A stretch of 64,000 bases of DNA, from positions 11,852-75,851 of the forward strand of contig DEZI01000019.1 of NCBI GenBank assembly GCA_002364755.1. Reading direction: 5' to 3'. Both the position numbers and the translations under genes were made by a program. Of the stretch, positions 50,073-57,836 are shown piece after piece. This stretch comes from Stenotrophomonas maltophilia. GTDB lineage: Bacteria; Pseudomonadota; Gammaproteobacteria; Xanthomonadales; Xanthomonadaceae. The notes below the pieces were generated by a model. That model did not search any database. It saw only the letters and a list, made by a program, of their open reading frames with translations, and was not told where the DNA came from. How positions within the stretch are numbered: position 1 is the stretch's first letter; each line of letters starts with the position of its first letter.

Positions 50073-50321
50073 AAACCTGAATGTCAAGCAAGCCGATTCA
50101 GGATGCGTTCGGCAATCCCCCCCTACCTTGCGCCAACTTTCCGCTCACCAGCCAGTTTCCGGTGAGCCGGCGCGCCCCCCTCGATCGGATTGATCGTTTC
50201 TTTTGGGGTCGCCCACGGGGCGGCCCCGATGGCCGCCTCCCCATGACGCCAAGTCGTACCCCGGCCCGCAGCCCCCGCTGCGGGAATCCAGAGGTGCGGC
50301 CCACACGGAGCAAGGAGTTAT
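50073..50321 (+). other. Leader region of the SleB-like hydrolase gene
   Basis: It holds stem-loops CCTGAAT/ATTCAGG (50076-50102) and CGATC/GATCG followed by TTTCTTTT (about 50184-50205). A GGGGCGGCCCC stem follows at about 50216. No known riboswitch pattern is recognised. Confidence 0.4.
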
Positions 50322-50780
50322 ATGAAACTGGCCTGGATTCTCTGGCTGTCGCAGTTGTTGCCGCAGCCGGCCGCTGATTCATTGTGTTTGAGCACCACCG
50401 TTTACCTGGAAGCCCGCGACCAGACCCTGCGCGGCCAGCAGGCCGTCGCCGAAGTCGCACTGCGCCGCCTCGACAGCGGCCTGTGGGGTGATTCGATGTG
50501 CCAGGTGGTCACCGCGCGCAAGCAGTTCGCCCCGACCATCGTCTCCCCCGGCACCCAGCTGGGCAACGACGCGGCCTGGAGCGAGGCGATGAACGTGGCC
50601 TTCGACGCCGAGCGCAACTGGGCGCTGCCGGCCGGCGAACGCCGCGAAATCGTGCCCGGCGCCAGCCACTTCGCCGCGCTGTCCATCGCCAGCCCGAACT
50701 GGCGCAATGCCTACCAGGTGGCGACCATCGGCGACCACACCTTCTATAAGGTGCAGAACCTCAAGCCTCGCCAGTCGTAA
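50322..50780 (+). CDS. SleB-type cell wall hydrolase
   Basis: 152 residues. The Hydrolase_2 (SleB) pattern is visible: LCLSTTVYLEARDQTLRGQQAVAEVALRRL (catalytic glutamate in LEAR), then VPGASHFAALSIASPNWRN and a terminal TIGDHTFYKV. A short N-terminal hydrophobic stretch (MKLAWILWLSQLLPQPAA) acts as signal or anchor. The family cleaves peptidoglycan side or glycan bonds; in non-spore formers it takes part in wall turnover. The ATG has AAGGAG six bases upstream. It follows a 295-base leader with several stem-loops. Confidence 0.87.
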   Translation: MKLAWILWLSQLLPQPAADSLCLSTTVYLEARDQTLRGQQAVAEVALRRLDSGLWGDSMCQVVTARKQFAPTIVSPGTQLGNDAAWSEAMNVAFDAERNWALPAGERREIVPGASHFAALSIASPNWRNAYQVATIGDHTFYKVQNLKPRQS

Positions 50781-50861
50781 CGATCTGTTGCCGGCGGCAG
50801 CGTTGCCGCGCGCCGGCAGGCTCTGGGATAGTGGTCGTTTCCCGCCCCGCCTGGAGTTCCC

Positions 50862-51473
50862 ATGAAGCTGTACAGCAAGCCCGGTGCCTGTTCCACCGCC
50901 GACCACATCGCCCTGCAGTGGACCGGCCAGCCCTACGACGTGGAACTGCTGGACAAGGACACCCTGAAGGGTCCCGCATTCCTCAAGATCAACCCGGCCG
51001 GTGCGGTGCCCGCCCTGGTCGATGGCGATTTCATCCTGCTCCAGAACGCGGCCATCATGGGCTACATCGCCGACAGCTTCCCGCAGGCTGGCCTGGCCGG
51101 TGATGGCAGTGCGCAGCAGCGCGCCGAAGCCACCCGCTGGCTGTCCTTCGTCAATTCGGACGTGCACCCGGCGTTCTCGCCGTTGTTCGCGCCGGCCAAG
51201 TTCATCGCCGATGAAGGCCAGTTCGACGCCATCCGCGCCGCCGCGCGCAAGCGCCTGCGTGGCCTGTTCGAAACCGCCGACAAGCAGCTGGCCGACAAGC
51301 CGTGGCTGGCCGGTTTCCGCAGCTTCGCCGATCCCTACTTCTACATTACCCTGCGCTGGGCCGCGGCCGCCAAGGTCGACCTGGTCGGCCTGGACAACGT
51401 GGCTGCCTTCAAGACCCGCATGGAAGCCGATACCGGCGTGCAGGCCGTGCTGAAGGCTGAAGGCCTGGCCTGA
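50862..51473 (+). CDS. Glutathione S-transferase
   Basis: 203 residues. The N-terminal thioredoxin-like domain (MKLYSKPGACSTADHIALQW, with NPAGAVPALV and the LLQNAAIMGYI glutathione-binding part) is followed by an all-helical C-terminal domain with PWLAGFRSFADPYFYITLRW. It matches the beta-class bacterial enzymes of GstA type with Cys10 in PGACS. It conjugates glutathione to electrophiles or reduces them. The ATG has GGAG (CTGGAGTTCCC) seven bases upstream. Confidence 0.9.
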   Translation: MKLYSKPGACSTADHIALQWTGQPYDVELLDKDTLKGPAFLKINPAGAVPALVDGDFILLQNAAIMGYIADSFPQAGLAGDGSAQQRAEATRWLSFVNSDVHPAFSPLFAPAKFIADEGQFDAIRAAARKRLRGLFETADKQLADKPWLAGFRSFADPYFYITLRWAAAAKVDLVGLDNVAAFKTRMEADTGVQAVLKAEGLA

Positions 51474-51480
51474 CGTTTGA

Positions 51481-51527
51481 GCGGGGTCGGATCCTTCTGC
51501 GCAGCAGACGGCTCTGACCCCACCCCG
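51481..51527. repeat. GGGGTC/GACCCC palindromic element, copy 2
   Basis: GCGGGGTCGGATCC... and ...GGCTCTGACCCC, with an inner CTGCGCAGCAG stem in place of CCGTTGC. It lies between the GST and the convergent SUFU genes, just after the GST stop. Confidence 0.7.
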
Positions 51528-51532
51528 CGTGC

Positions 51533-52588
51533 TCAGCCGATCTCGCGGATGACCTCGCCCTTGCCGTCGCGCAGCTGGGTCGGCACCACTTCAATGCGCA
51601 GCGAATGCGCCACCGGGTACAGCCCGCGTTCGGCCGGCACCGCCGCCATCGCCTGCAGCCCGGCCTCGTCCAGGGCCCAGCGCGCGCTGTCGCTTCCAAC
51701 ATCCTTTGCAGGCTCGCCAGCGACAGGCACGAACGTCCACTGCCGCTCACGGCTGACCAGCTCCAGCGGCCTGCCATGGCGCAGGCGCAGGCCCAGCAGC
51801 TCGCACACGCTCGACACCTGGCCGGCGCCCAGCACCAGCGTCGTCACACCCGCTTCCTGCCGCCACTGCAGCGTCTCGATGAACAGCATGCCGGTGCTGG
51901 AACCTTCGCGTTCACTGCCCTCGCGCACCTGTGCCGCCAGCGCCGGGTCATCCAGCATGTTGCCGCGGTGCAGGTCGGTGATCCACAGCGGCATCGCCGG
52001 CTGCAGGGCCAGCAGCACATCGCGGGTCGACCAGCGCTTGACCGCTTCCATCTCTTCGTCGGTCAGGCCGACCAGCTGCAGGAACTGCAGGTGGCCGTTG
52101 GCGGTATCGCGCGCCGGCAGCTGCGGGTCGGCGATGAAGGCCAGATGGCACAGGCGGGTGTCGGTCTCCAGCGCGATCGGTCCGTTGGCATTGAGATGGT
52201 GGCCATCCTCGAACACGTTGCCGCTGCCGAACACATAGCGCGCCAGGTTCTGCAGCAGGTTCAGCGGCCACACCGGCGGCGTGCCAGTGGCGTCCTCGCC
52301 GGGCGCTGCCGCCAGCCGGAACGTCAGCTCGAAGCCATAACCGCTGGCGTCGGCATCGCTGCTTTCCTTCGCATACAGTTCGGATAAGCCGTAGGTGACG
52401 TAGTGCCAGTGCGGTATCGGCGCGTCGGCCCAGTAAACGCTGATGCCATCCAGCGGATCCTGGCCGCCCAGCGTGTAGGGCAACGCGGTGCCGTAATGGA
52501 GCGGCTCCTGGCCGGCATACAGCGGTGCCAGCGCGGCGTTGATGGCGTCCCAACCGGGCGTGTCGGTGGTGTCGTGTTCGTCCTGCAC
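51533..52588 (-). CDS. Suppressor-of-fused (SUFU) domain protein
   Basis: 351 residues from a GTG at 52586-52588 with GAGGAG eight bases upstream. The frame continues through a poor region. The N-terminal half holds the SUFU fold signature: GWDAINAALAPLYAGQEPLHYG, DPLDGISVYWADAPIPHWHYVTYGLSELY, and YGFELTFRL (about 12-95). In bacteria SUFU proteins are often immunity proteins beside polymorphic toxins or housekeeping orphans; the C-terminal half has no known domain. The only neighbour on the strand is an unknown gene 50 bases upstream; no toxin is seen. Confidence 0.82.
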   Translation of the reverse strand: MQDEHDTTDTPGWDAINAALAPLYAGQEPLHYGTALPYTLGGQDPLDGISVYWADAPIPHWHYVTYGLSELYAKESSDADASGYGFELTFRLAAAPGEDATGTPPVWPLNLLQNLARYVFGSGNVFEDGHHLNANGPIALETDTRLCHLAFIADPQLPARDTANGHLQFLQLVGLTDEEMEAVKRWSTRDVLLALQPAMPLWITDLHRGNMLDDPALAAQVREGSEREGSSTGMLFIETLQWRQEAGVTTLVLGAGQVSSVCELLGLRLRHGRPLELVSRERQWTFVPVAGEPAKDVGSDSARWALDEAGLQAMAAVPAERGLYPVAHSLRIEVVPTQLRDGKGEVIREIG

Positions 52589-52638
52589 GCAGGTCTCCTC
52601 GGGGGCAGTGGAATGCACCGCCCACTTTACCCGCCACC

Positions 52639-53142
52639 TCAGGCCTGCACGACCCCGCCGGTGGCCGGCGACAGCTGCGCCTGGGTTTCCTGCCACCAGC
52701 GCTGGGCCAGCGCCGGACTGCGCGCTTTCGCCACGGCCTCCTGAAGCTCCGGGCACAGCCGCTCCAGCGACAACGCGTCCTTGCAGCGCTCGATCTTCAG
52801 CTGCATGAAATAGCCCTTCAGGCCCAGATGGCGACGGACTGCGTCGCTCATCGCGTCGTACAGCTGCTGGTACAGCGCCGGGTCCTGCTCGCGGCCGCTG
52901 CTGAGGCCGCGCGCGGCCACCGGCTCGACCGAACCGCCAACCACCTCGATCAGTTCCAGCGCCGCCAGTTGCTGCAATGCATCCTGCGGTGCGCGCAGGC
53001 CTTCAAGCAGGCCGCGCAGTTCGTTGTCATCGCGTCGGCCATCGACCATCAACAGGATCGAACGCAGTCCCGCCGGCAGGCGACGGCCACGGTCTTCGAT
53101 TTCCTGGCGGCCAGCGGCCGTCTTGGCGTGCAGCAGTGCCAT
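52639..53142 (-). CDS. Unknown soluble protein, probable partner of the SUFU gene
   Basis: 167 residues, no signal peptide or membrane segment. The first 70 residues are charged and helical (AGLRSILLMVDGRRDDNELRGL, then PQDALQQLAALELIEVV), a layout that recalls a winged helix; the last half is helical (DAMSDAVRRHLGLKGYFMQL, LERLCPELQEAVAKA). I recognise no named family, although this kind of protein is common in Xanthomonadaceae. The ATG at 53140-53142 has GGGGG four bases upstream. It is upstream of the SUFU gene on the same strand with a 50-base gap. Confidence 0.7.
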   Translation of the reverse strand: MALLHAKTAAGRQEIEDRGRRLPAGLRSILLMVDGRRDDNELRGLLEGLRAPQDALQQLAALELIEVVGGSVEPVAARGLSSGREQDPALYQQLYDAMSDAVRRHLGLKGYFMQLKIERCKDALSLERLCPELQEAVAKARSPALAQRWWQETQAQLSPATGGVVQA

Positions 53143-53295
53143 GCATCCCCCGATCCTTGATGCGCTTCATCTGCGCGCCCGGACGGACGCGCCCCCTTGC
53201 TCGCCATCGTCGGAGCCTGCGCAGCTTCCCCGAAGCGCAGGCCCTGTTGCAGATCGATGACAGGCCGAGCTTAGCGCATGTGCGGGCCGGCCTGG

Positions 53296-53365
53296 GTAGC
53301 GCCAGGCCATGCCTGGCGGCTTTTCTCCACCACGCAAACGCAGCCGAGCGCGGGCTCGGCTCTAC
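53296..53365. repeat. SMAG inverted pair of two subtypes
   Basis: GTAG-CGCCAGGC-CAT-GCCTGGCG at 53296-53318 faces AGCCGAGCGCGGGCTCGGCT-CTAC ending at 53365, nine bases beyond the prpE stop. Confidence 0.8.
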
Positions 53366-53374
53366 AGAATCGGT

Positions 53375-55255
53375 TTACCGCCCCAGCGCGCGGCGGATCT
53401 CTTCCAGCGCCCCGGGGTCATCCAAGGTCGACAGATCGCCCGGGTCGCGCTGTTCGGCCAGCGCCTGCAGCGAACGCCGCAGCAGCTTGCCCGAGCGGGT
53501 TTTGGGCAGCGCATTGACCACGTGCACATGCGCCGGCCGCGCCACCGCGCCGAGCGAGGCGGTCACCGCCGCCATCATCTCGGCCACCACCGGTGCCGGA
53601 TCCTCGCCGTTGAGTCCCTGCTTGAGGGTGACGAACACCAGCGGCACCTGCCCCTTCAGTTCGTCCTTGACCCCGATCACCGCCGCCTCGGCCACGCGCG
53701 GGTGCCCGGAAATGGCTTCCTCGATCTCGCGCGTGCCCAGGCGATGGCCGGCCACGTTGATCACATCGTCCGTGCGGCCGAGGATGAAGGTGTAGCCGTC
53801 GTCATCGCGGATGGCCCAGTCCAGCGAGCTGTACAGCAGCTCCTTGAAGTGGCTGAAGTAGCTCTGCATGAAGCGCGCATCGTCGTTCCAGACCGTACTC
53901 ATGCAGCCCGGCGGCAGCGGCGGCGTGACAACCAATACGCCCTTCTGCCCGGCGGCGACTTCCTCGCCGGTGTTCTCGTCGATCACCTTCATGCGATAGC
54001 CGAGATTGGGGAAACCCGGCGAACCGAAGCGCACCGGCTTCATGTCCAGCCCCGGCAGCAGGGTCAGCGCCGGCCAACCGGTTTCGGTCTGCCAGTAGTT
54101 GTCGATGACCGGCTTGCCCAGCGCCTCGCTGATCCAGTGCGCGGTGGGCTCATCCAGCGGCTCGCCGGCCAGGAACAGATACTTCAGCGCATCCAGGTCA
54201 TGGCGGTGGATGAAATCGGCATCGTGTTTCTTCAGCACGCGGATGGCCGTGGGCGAGGAGAACATCGTGCGCACGTTGTACTGCTCGCACAGCGCCCACC
54301 AGATGCCCGGGTCCGGGTTGGTCGGCAGGCCTTCGTACAGCAGCGAGGTGCAGCCGCCGATCAACGGCCCGTAGACGTTGTAGGAATGGCCGACGGCCCA
54401 GCCCACGTCCGAGGTGGAGAACATCACCTGGCCGGGCTTGCAGTCGAACACGGTCTGCATCGACTGCGCCATCGCCACCGCGTATCCGCCGACATCGCGC
54501 TGCACGCCCTTGGGCTTGCCGGTGGTGCCGGAGGTGTAGAGCAGGTAGCTGGGTTCGCTGGATTCAAGCCATTTCACCGGCACGTCCACCTCGCCCACCT
54601 GCGCACGCAGCTCGGCGTAGTCGACATCGCGCCCCTGCACGCGCGGCTCGGCCGGATCCAGCCCGCGCGAGACGATCAGCACGTGCGGCGGCGGGTTGGC
54701 CGCTTCGGCGCAGGCCGCGTCGACCATGGCCTTGTACGGAATGACCTTGCCACCGCGCATGCCGGCGTCGGCGGCGATCAGCAGCTTAGGCTTGGCATCG
54801 TCGATGCGCAGCGCCAGGTTGTGCGCGGCGAAGCCACCGAACACCACCGAGTGCACGGCGCCGATGCGCGAGCAGGCCAGCATGGCGAACACGGCGTCGG
54901 CCATGTTGGGCATGTAGATGACCACTCGATCTCCGTGGCCGACATCGAGGCGCTGCAGCACCGCGGCGAAGTCATTCACTTCGCGGTACAGCTGGCGATA
55001 GGTGATTTCGCGGGTGACGTTGGTTTCGGTGGAGACCGCGACCAGCGCGAGCTGGTCGGCGCGATCGACAAGGTGGCGGTCGACGGCGTTGTAGCAGAGG
55101 TTGGTTTGGCCGCCGACGTACCAGCGGCGGAACGGCGGGTTGCTGTAATCCAGCACCTGCTTCGGCGGCACATGCCAGTAGATGCGCCTGGCTTCCTCGC
55201 CCCAGAAGGCCTCCGGCTCGTCGATCGAGCGGCGGTAGGTTTCCTCGTAGTTCAT
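53375..55255 (-). CDS. prpE: Propionyl-CoA synthetase (acetyl-CoA synthetase family)
   Basis: 626 residues from the ATG at 55253-55255, GGAGGG seven bases upstream. AMP-forming ligase motifs: YLLYTSGTTGKPKGVQRDVGG, the A5 segment NYWQTETGWP, GYTFILGRTDDVINVAGHRLGT and the C-terminal lysine in PKTRSGKLLRR. Length and the start pattern (YEETYRRSIDEPEAFWGEEA) fit PrpE rather than the longer Acs, so propionate is the likely substrate. No other prp genes (methylcitrate cycle) are adjacent, so it could also serve other short acids. Confidence 0.87.
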   Translation of the reverse strand: MNYEETYRRSIDEPEAFWGEEARRIYWHVPPKQVLDYSNPPFRRWYVGGQTNLCYNAVDRHLVDRADQLALVAVSTETNVTREITYRQLYREVNDFAAVLQRLDVGHGDRVVIYMPNMADAVFAMLACSRIGAVHSVVFGGFAAHNLALRIDDAKPKLLIAADAGMRGGKVIPYKAMVDAACAEAANPPPHVLIVSRGLDPAEPRVQGRDVDYAELRAQVGEVDVPVKWLESSEPSYLLYTSGTTGKPKGVQRDVGGYAVAMAQSMQTVFDCKPGQVMFSTSDVGWAVGHSYNVYGPLIGGCTSLLYEGLPTNPDPGIWWALCEQYNVRTMFSSPTAIRVLKKHDADFIHRHDLDALKYLFLAGEPLDEPTAHWISEALGKPVIDNYWQTETGWPALTLLPGLDMKPVRFGSPGFPNLGYRMKVIDENTGEEVAAGQKGVLVVTPPLPPGCMSTVWNDDARFMQSYFSHFKELLYSSLDWAIRDDDGYTFILGRTDDVINVAGHRLGTREIEEAISGHPRVAEAAVIGVKDELKGQVPLVFVTLKQGLNGEDPAPVVAEMMAAVTASLGAVARPAHVHVVNALPKTRSGKLLRRSLQALAEQRDPGDLSTLDDPGALEEIRRALGR

Positions 55256-55345
55256 GACGCAGCCCTCCCAGACAAAGTCATGCAATCGAGGATAGTCCGG
55301 TGCTGGCATGCGGGCCGCCCTACCTTGGTAGGGGGTGGGGTGTGT

Positions 55346-55560
55346 TCTGCAGGGCTGCCGCCCTGCACCTGCCGAAGCCGAAGCCGAAGCCGAAGCCGAA
55401 GCAACAGCAGACGCAACAGCGGAAGCGGATTTCCTGCGGGATGGCGGGGTGGGTCCGGTTGAGGGGGACGCTGCAAGTACGTCCCTGTAAGCTCAGTCGC
55501 CGCATCCATGCGGCTCACGCCCCCTCAACCGCCCCCCCCCCGCCTTCGACAGTTTCCCGC
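55346..55560 (+). repeat. Composite hexamer-hairpin repeat, copy B
   Basis: Hairpin GCAGGGC/GCCCTGC (55348-55365), then five GCCGAA units (55371-55402). After a 45-base spacer the left arm GGTGGGTCCGGTTGAGGGGG (55448-55467) comes. The inner part has CCGCATCCATGCGG (55500-55513), then CCCCCTCAACC and a run of ten C (55532-55541), then CTTCGACAGTTTCCC. The coding potential is only that of a dipeptide-repeat artefact. Confidence 0.8.
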
Positions 55561-55568
55561 TGCTGATG

Positions 55569-55592
55569 GTGGGTGCCGACCGTGGGTCGGTA
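55569..55592. repeat. SMAG-like stem-loop
   Basis: GTGG-GTGCCGACC-GTG-GGTCGGTAC; the head is GTGG instead of GTAG. Confidence 0.6.
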
Positions 55593-55593
55593 C

Positions 55594-55633
55594 GGGGCTC
55601 GGATCCCGTTGCTGCGCAACGGGCTCTGACCCC
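55594..55633. repeat. GGGGTC/GACCCC palindromic element, copy 3
   Basis: GGGGCTCGGATCCCGTTGC-TGC-GCAACGGGCTCTGACCCC, the reverse complement of copy 1 in its core. Confidence 0.75.
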
Positions 55634-55660
55634 AGAAGAATTTCACTATCTGAAAGATGT

Positions 55661-55683
55661 GTCGACCAACGGTCGACAGCTAC
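55661..55683. repeat. SMAG stem-loop, reverse
   Basis: GTCGACC-AAC-GGTCGACAG-CTAC. Confidence 0.75.
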
Positions 55684-55707
55684 CAACAACCTGTCCGAGT
55701 CGACACA

Positions 55708-55730
55708 GTAGAGCCACGCCATGCGTGGAT
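55708..55730. repeat. SMAG stem-loop
   Basis: GTAG-AGCCACGC-CAT-GCGTGGAT. Confidence 0.8.
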
Positions 55731-55760
55731 GAAATCTGTCAAATATCGATATCTGACCCC

Positions 55761-55786
55761 GTGCCGACCAACGGTCGGCACCCACC
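55761..55786. repeat. SMAG-like stem-loop, reverse
   Basis: GTGCCGACC-AAC-GGTCGGCAC followed by CCACC; it is preceded by ATCTGACCCC, the right half of a GGGGTC element. Confidence 0.6.
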
Positions 55787-55795
55787 AACATCCAC

Positions 55796-55935
55796 GGGGA
55801 AACTGTCTGCCAAGCCTGCAGGGACGTACTTGCGGCGTCCCCGCAATCCGACACCGCCCCGCCATCCCACGGATAGCCTGCTTTTGACGTTGACGTTGAC
55901 GTTGCTTCGGCAGGTGCAGGGCGCAGCCCTGCTGA
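55796..55935 (-). repeat. Composite hexamer-hairpin repeat, copy C (reverse, shortened)
   Basis: On the minus strand: hairpin GCAGGGCTGCGCCCTGC (55916-55932), one CCGAAG and three AACGTC units (55884-55910), then the left arm region and GGGGACGCCGCAAGTACGTC. The second hairpin and right arm are missing, and it ends in GACAGTTTCCCC. It stops 14 bases beyond the end of the pseudouridine synthase gene. Confidence 0.72.
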
Positions 55936-55948
55936 ACCCACATCCCAC

Positions 55949-56563
55949 CTAGAACGGAGCCTCTGACTCCAACGCGAGCACGGCACCCGTCACCGGATGC
56001 GTGAACGCAAGCGCGCATGCATGCAGATGCACCCGCTGCGCCGGCGCGGCGTCATACAACACATCCCCCACGATGGGATGGCCCAGACTGGCCATGTGCA
56101 GCCGCAGCTGATGGCTGCGCCCCGTCACCGGCTCCAGCGCCACCCGCGTGCGCTGCGCCTGCGCGTCCCGCGCCAGCACCTGCCAGCGCGTCAGCGCCGG
56201 CTTGCCACGTTCGTGGTCGACCAGCTGCTTCGGCCGGTTCGGCCAGTCCACGATCAACGGCAGGTCCACTTCACCGGCATCGGCCTCAAGCAGCCCCTGC
56301 ACCACCGCCTCGTAGCGCTTGCTCACCTGGCGCTGCTCGAACTGCATCGACAGCGCCGCCTGCATCGCCTTGCCGCGTGCATGCAGCAGCAGGCCCGAGG
56401 TCACCTGGTCCAGGCGGTGCACGGTCAGCGCATCCGGGTACAGCGCCTGCAGCCGCGCCACCACGCAGTCCTGGTTCTCTTCGCTGCGGCCGGGCACGGA
56501 CAGCAGGCCGGCCGGCTTCTCGGCCACCAGCAGTGCGTCATCGATGTAATGCAGGTGGATCAT
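55949..56563 (-). CDS. Pseudouridine synthase of the RluA family
   Basis: 204 residues, a minimal catalytic domain without an S4 domain, as in RluA of E. coli. The catalytic motif is LTVHRLDQVTSGLLLHARG (Asp at about 52), and VTGRSHQLRLHMASLGHPIVGDVLY is the conserved arginine/leucine segment. RluA itself modifies 23S rRNA U746 and tRNA U32; target not assigned. The ATG at 56561-56563 gives MIHLHYIDDALLVAEKPAG. A 15-bp hairpin terminator lies just upstream and ends the preceding mdh transcript. Confidence 0.88.
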   Translation of the reverse strand: MIHLHYIDDALLVAEKPAGLLSVPGRSEENQDCVVARLQALYPDALTVHRLDQVTSGLLLHARGKAMQAALSMQFEQRQVSKRYEAVVQGLLEADAGEVDLPLIVDWPNRPKQLVDHERGKPALTRWQVLARDAQAQRTRVALEPVTGRSHQLRLHMASLGHPIVGDVLYDAAPAQRVHLHACALAFTHPVTGAVLALESEAPF

Positions 56564-56583
56564 CAGGTTTCCTGGTTCTCAAA

Positions 56584-56617
56584 CAGGAACGGGGAAGCCG
56601 AAGCTTCCCCGTTCCTG
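56584..56617 (-). terminator. Strong hairpin after mdh
   Basis: A perfect 15-bp stem CAGGAACGGGGAAGC/GCTTCCCCGTTCCTG with a TTCG loop on the minus strand. The T-rich part after it is short (GGTTTGAGAA region), so termination may be partial. Confidence 0.75.
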
Positions 56618-56618
56618 C

Positions 56619-56717
56619 GTACCGACCAACGGTCGGTACCTACCTTCTGGATCGCGTACCGACCAACGGTCGGTACCTACCTTCTGGATCGCGTACCGAC
56701 CAACGGTCGGTACCTAC
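56619..56717. repeat. Triple tandem SMAG-type repeat, 37-bp period
   Basis: Three units of GTACCGACCAACGGTCGGTA plus CCTAC, at 56619, 56656 and 56693, with the 12-base spacer CTTCTGGATCGC identical between units. It fills most of the gap downstream of mdh. Confidence 0.9.
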
Positions 56718-56732
56718 CGGTCAACGCCGGTA

Positions 56733-57719
56733 TCAGCCCAGCAGGTGGGCGACGCCGGAGCGCTCTTCTTCCAGCTCGGCCAGGGTCTTGTCGATGTACT
56801 TCTGGCTGAAGTCGTCGATCGGCAGATCCTTGACCAGGGTGTACTTGCCGTTTTCGGTGGTCACGGCGAAGCCGAAGATCACGCCTTCCGGAATGCCGTA
56901 GGAACCGTCGGACGGCACGCCCATGGTGACCCACTTGCCGTTGCTGCCCAGCACCCAGTCACGCACGTGGTCGATCGCAGCGTTGGCGGCCGAAGCAGCC
57001 GAGGACGAGCCGCGGGCTTCGATGATCGCCGCGCCGCGCTTGCCGACGGTCGGGATGAAGGTGTTGGCGTTCCAATCCTGGTCGTTGATCGCATCGGCGA
57101 TGGAGGCACCATCGGCGGTGGCGAAACGGTAGTCCGGGTACATGGTCGGGCTGTGGTTGCCCCACACGACCAGCTTCTCCATGCCACCGACCGGCTTGCC
57201 GAGCTTGTTCGACAGCTGGCTCAGCGCGCGGTTGTGGTCCAGGCGCAGCATGGCGGTGAAGTTTTCCGGCTTCAGGTCCGGGGCCGACTTCATGGCGATG
57301 TAGGCATTGGTGTTGGCCGGGTTGCCGACCACCAGCACCTTCACGTCACGGCTGGCAACCTTGTTCAGCGCCGCGCCCTGGGCGGTGAAGATCTTGGCGT
57401 TTTCCAGCAGCAGGTCCTTCCGCTCCATGCCCGGGCCGCGCGGACGCGCGCCGACCAGCAGGGCGATGTCGGCGTCCTTGAAGGCCACTTCGGCGTCGTC
57501 GGTGCCGACCATGCCGGCCAGCAGCGGGAAGGCGCAGTCTTCCAGCTCCATCATCACGCCCTTCAGGGCGGCCTGGGCCTTGTCGACCGGCAGTTCCAGC
57601 AGCTGCAGGATGACCGGCTGGTCCTTGCCCAGCATTTCGCCGGAGGCGATGCGGAACAGCAGGGCGTAACCGATCTGGCCGGCAGCGCCGGTCACGGCAA
57701 CACGAACGGGTGCTTTCAT
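56733..57719 (-). CDS. mdh: Malate dehydrogenase
   Basis: 328 residues. The NAD-binding [19 protein letters not shown] (7-25), the substrate arginines in [29 protein letters not shown] and the catalytic histidine in [16 protein letters not shown] are those of the cytosolic-type MDH with the extra C-terminal length, as in Xanthomonas. It interconverts malate and oxaloacetate in the TCA cycle. The ATG at 57717-57719 has AGGAAA seven bases upstream. Confidence 0.96.
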
Positions 57720-57800
57720 GGGGGTTTCCTCTTGCTTGCAAGCGTTGGATGGAACGCCGCGGGCGTGGCACGCAGGCCTGGCGGGCGGCGGGGAACAGGG

Positions 57801-57826
57801 AAACGGCCACCGAGGGGTGGCCGTTT
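57801..57826 (-). terminator. Hairpin between ppiB and mdh
   Basis: AAACGGCCAC/GTGGCCGTTT, ten perfect base pairs with a 6-base loop, followed by CCCTG rather than a T-run on the minus strand; a terminator of modest strength after ppiB. Confidence 0.55.
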
Positions 57827-57836
57827 CGAAGGGGGA

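Larger units (their letters stand above)
55256..55948. other. Repeat-dense intergenic region
   Basis: 693 bases between prpE and the pseudouridine synthase gene without a supported gene. It holds two composite hexamer-hairpin repeats in opposite orientation (B at about 55346-55560 and C at 55796-55935). It also holds one complete and one half GGGGTC element, and at least four SMAG-type stem-loops. Confidence 0.8.

Noticed and set aside
55346..55560. CRISPR array or IS end in the repeat cluster
   Set aside because: Units are hexamers without spacers, and no transposase gene, target duplication or terminal repeats of IS type are seen.
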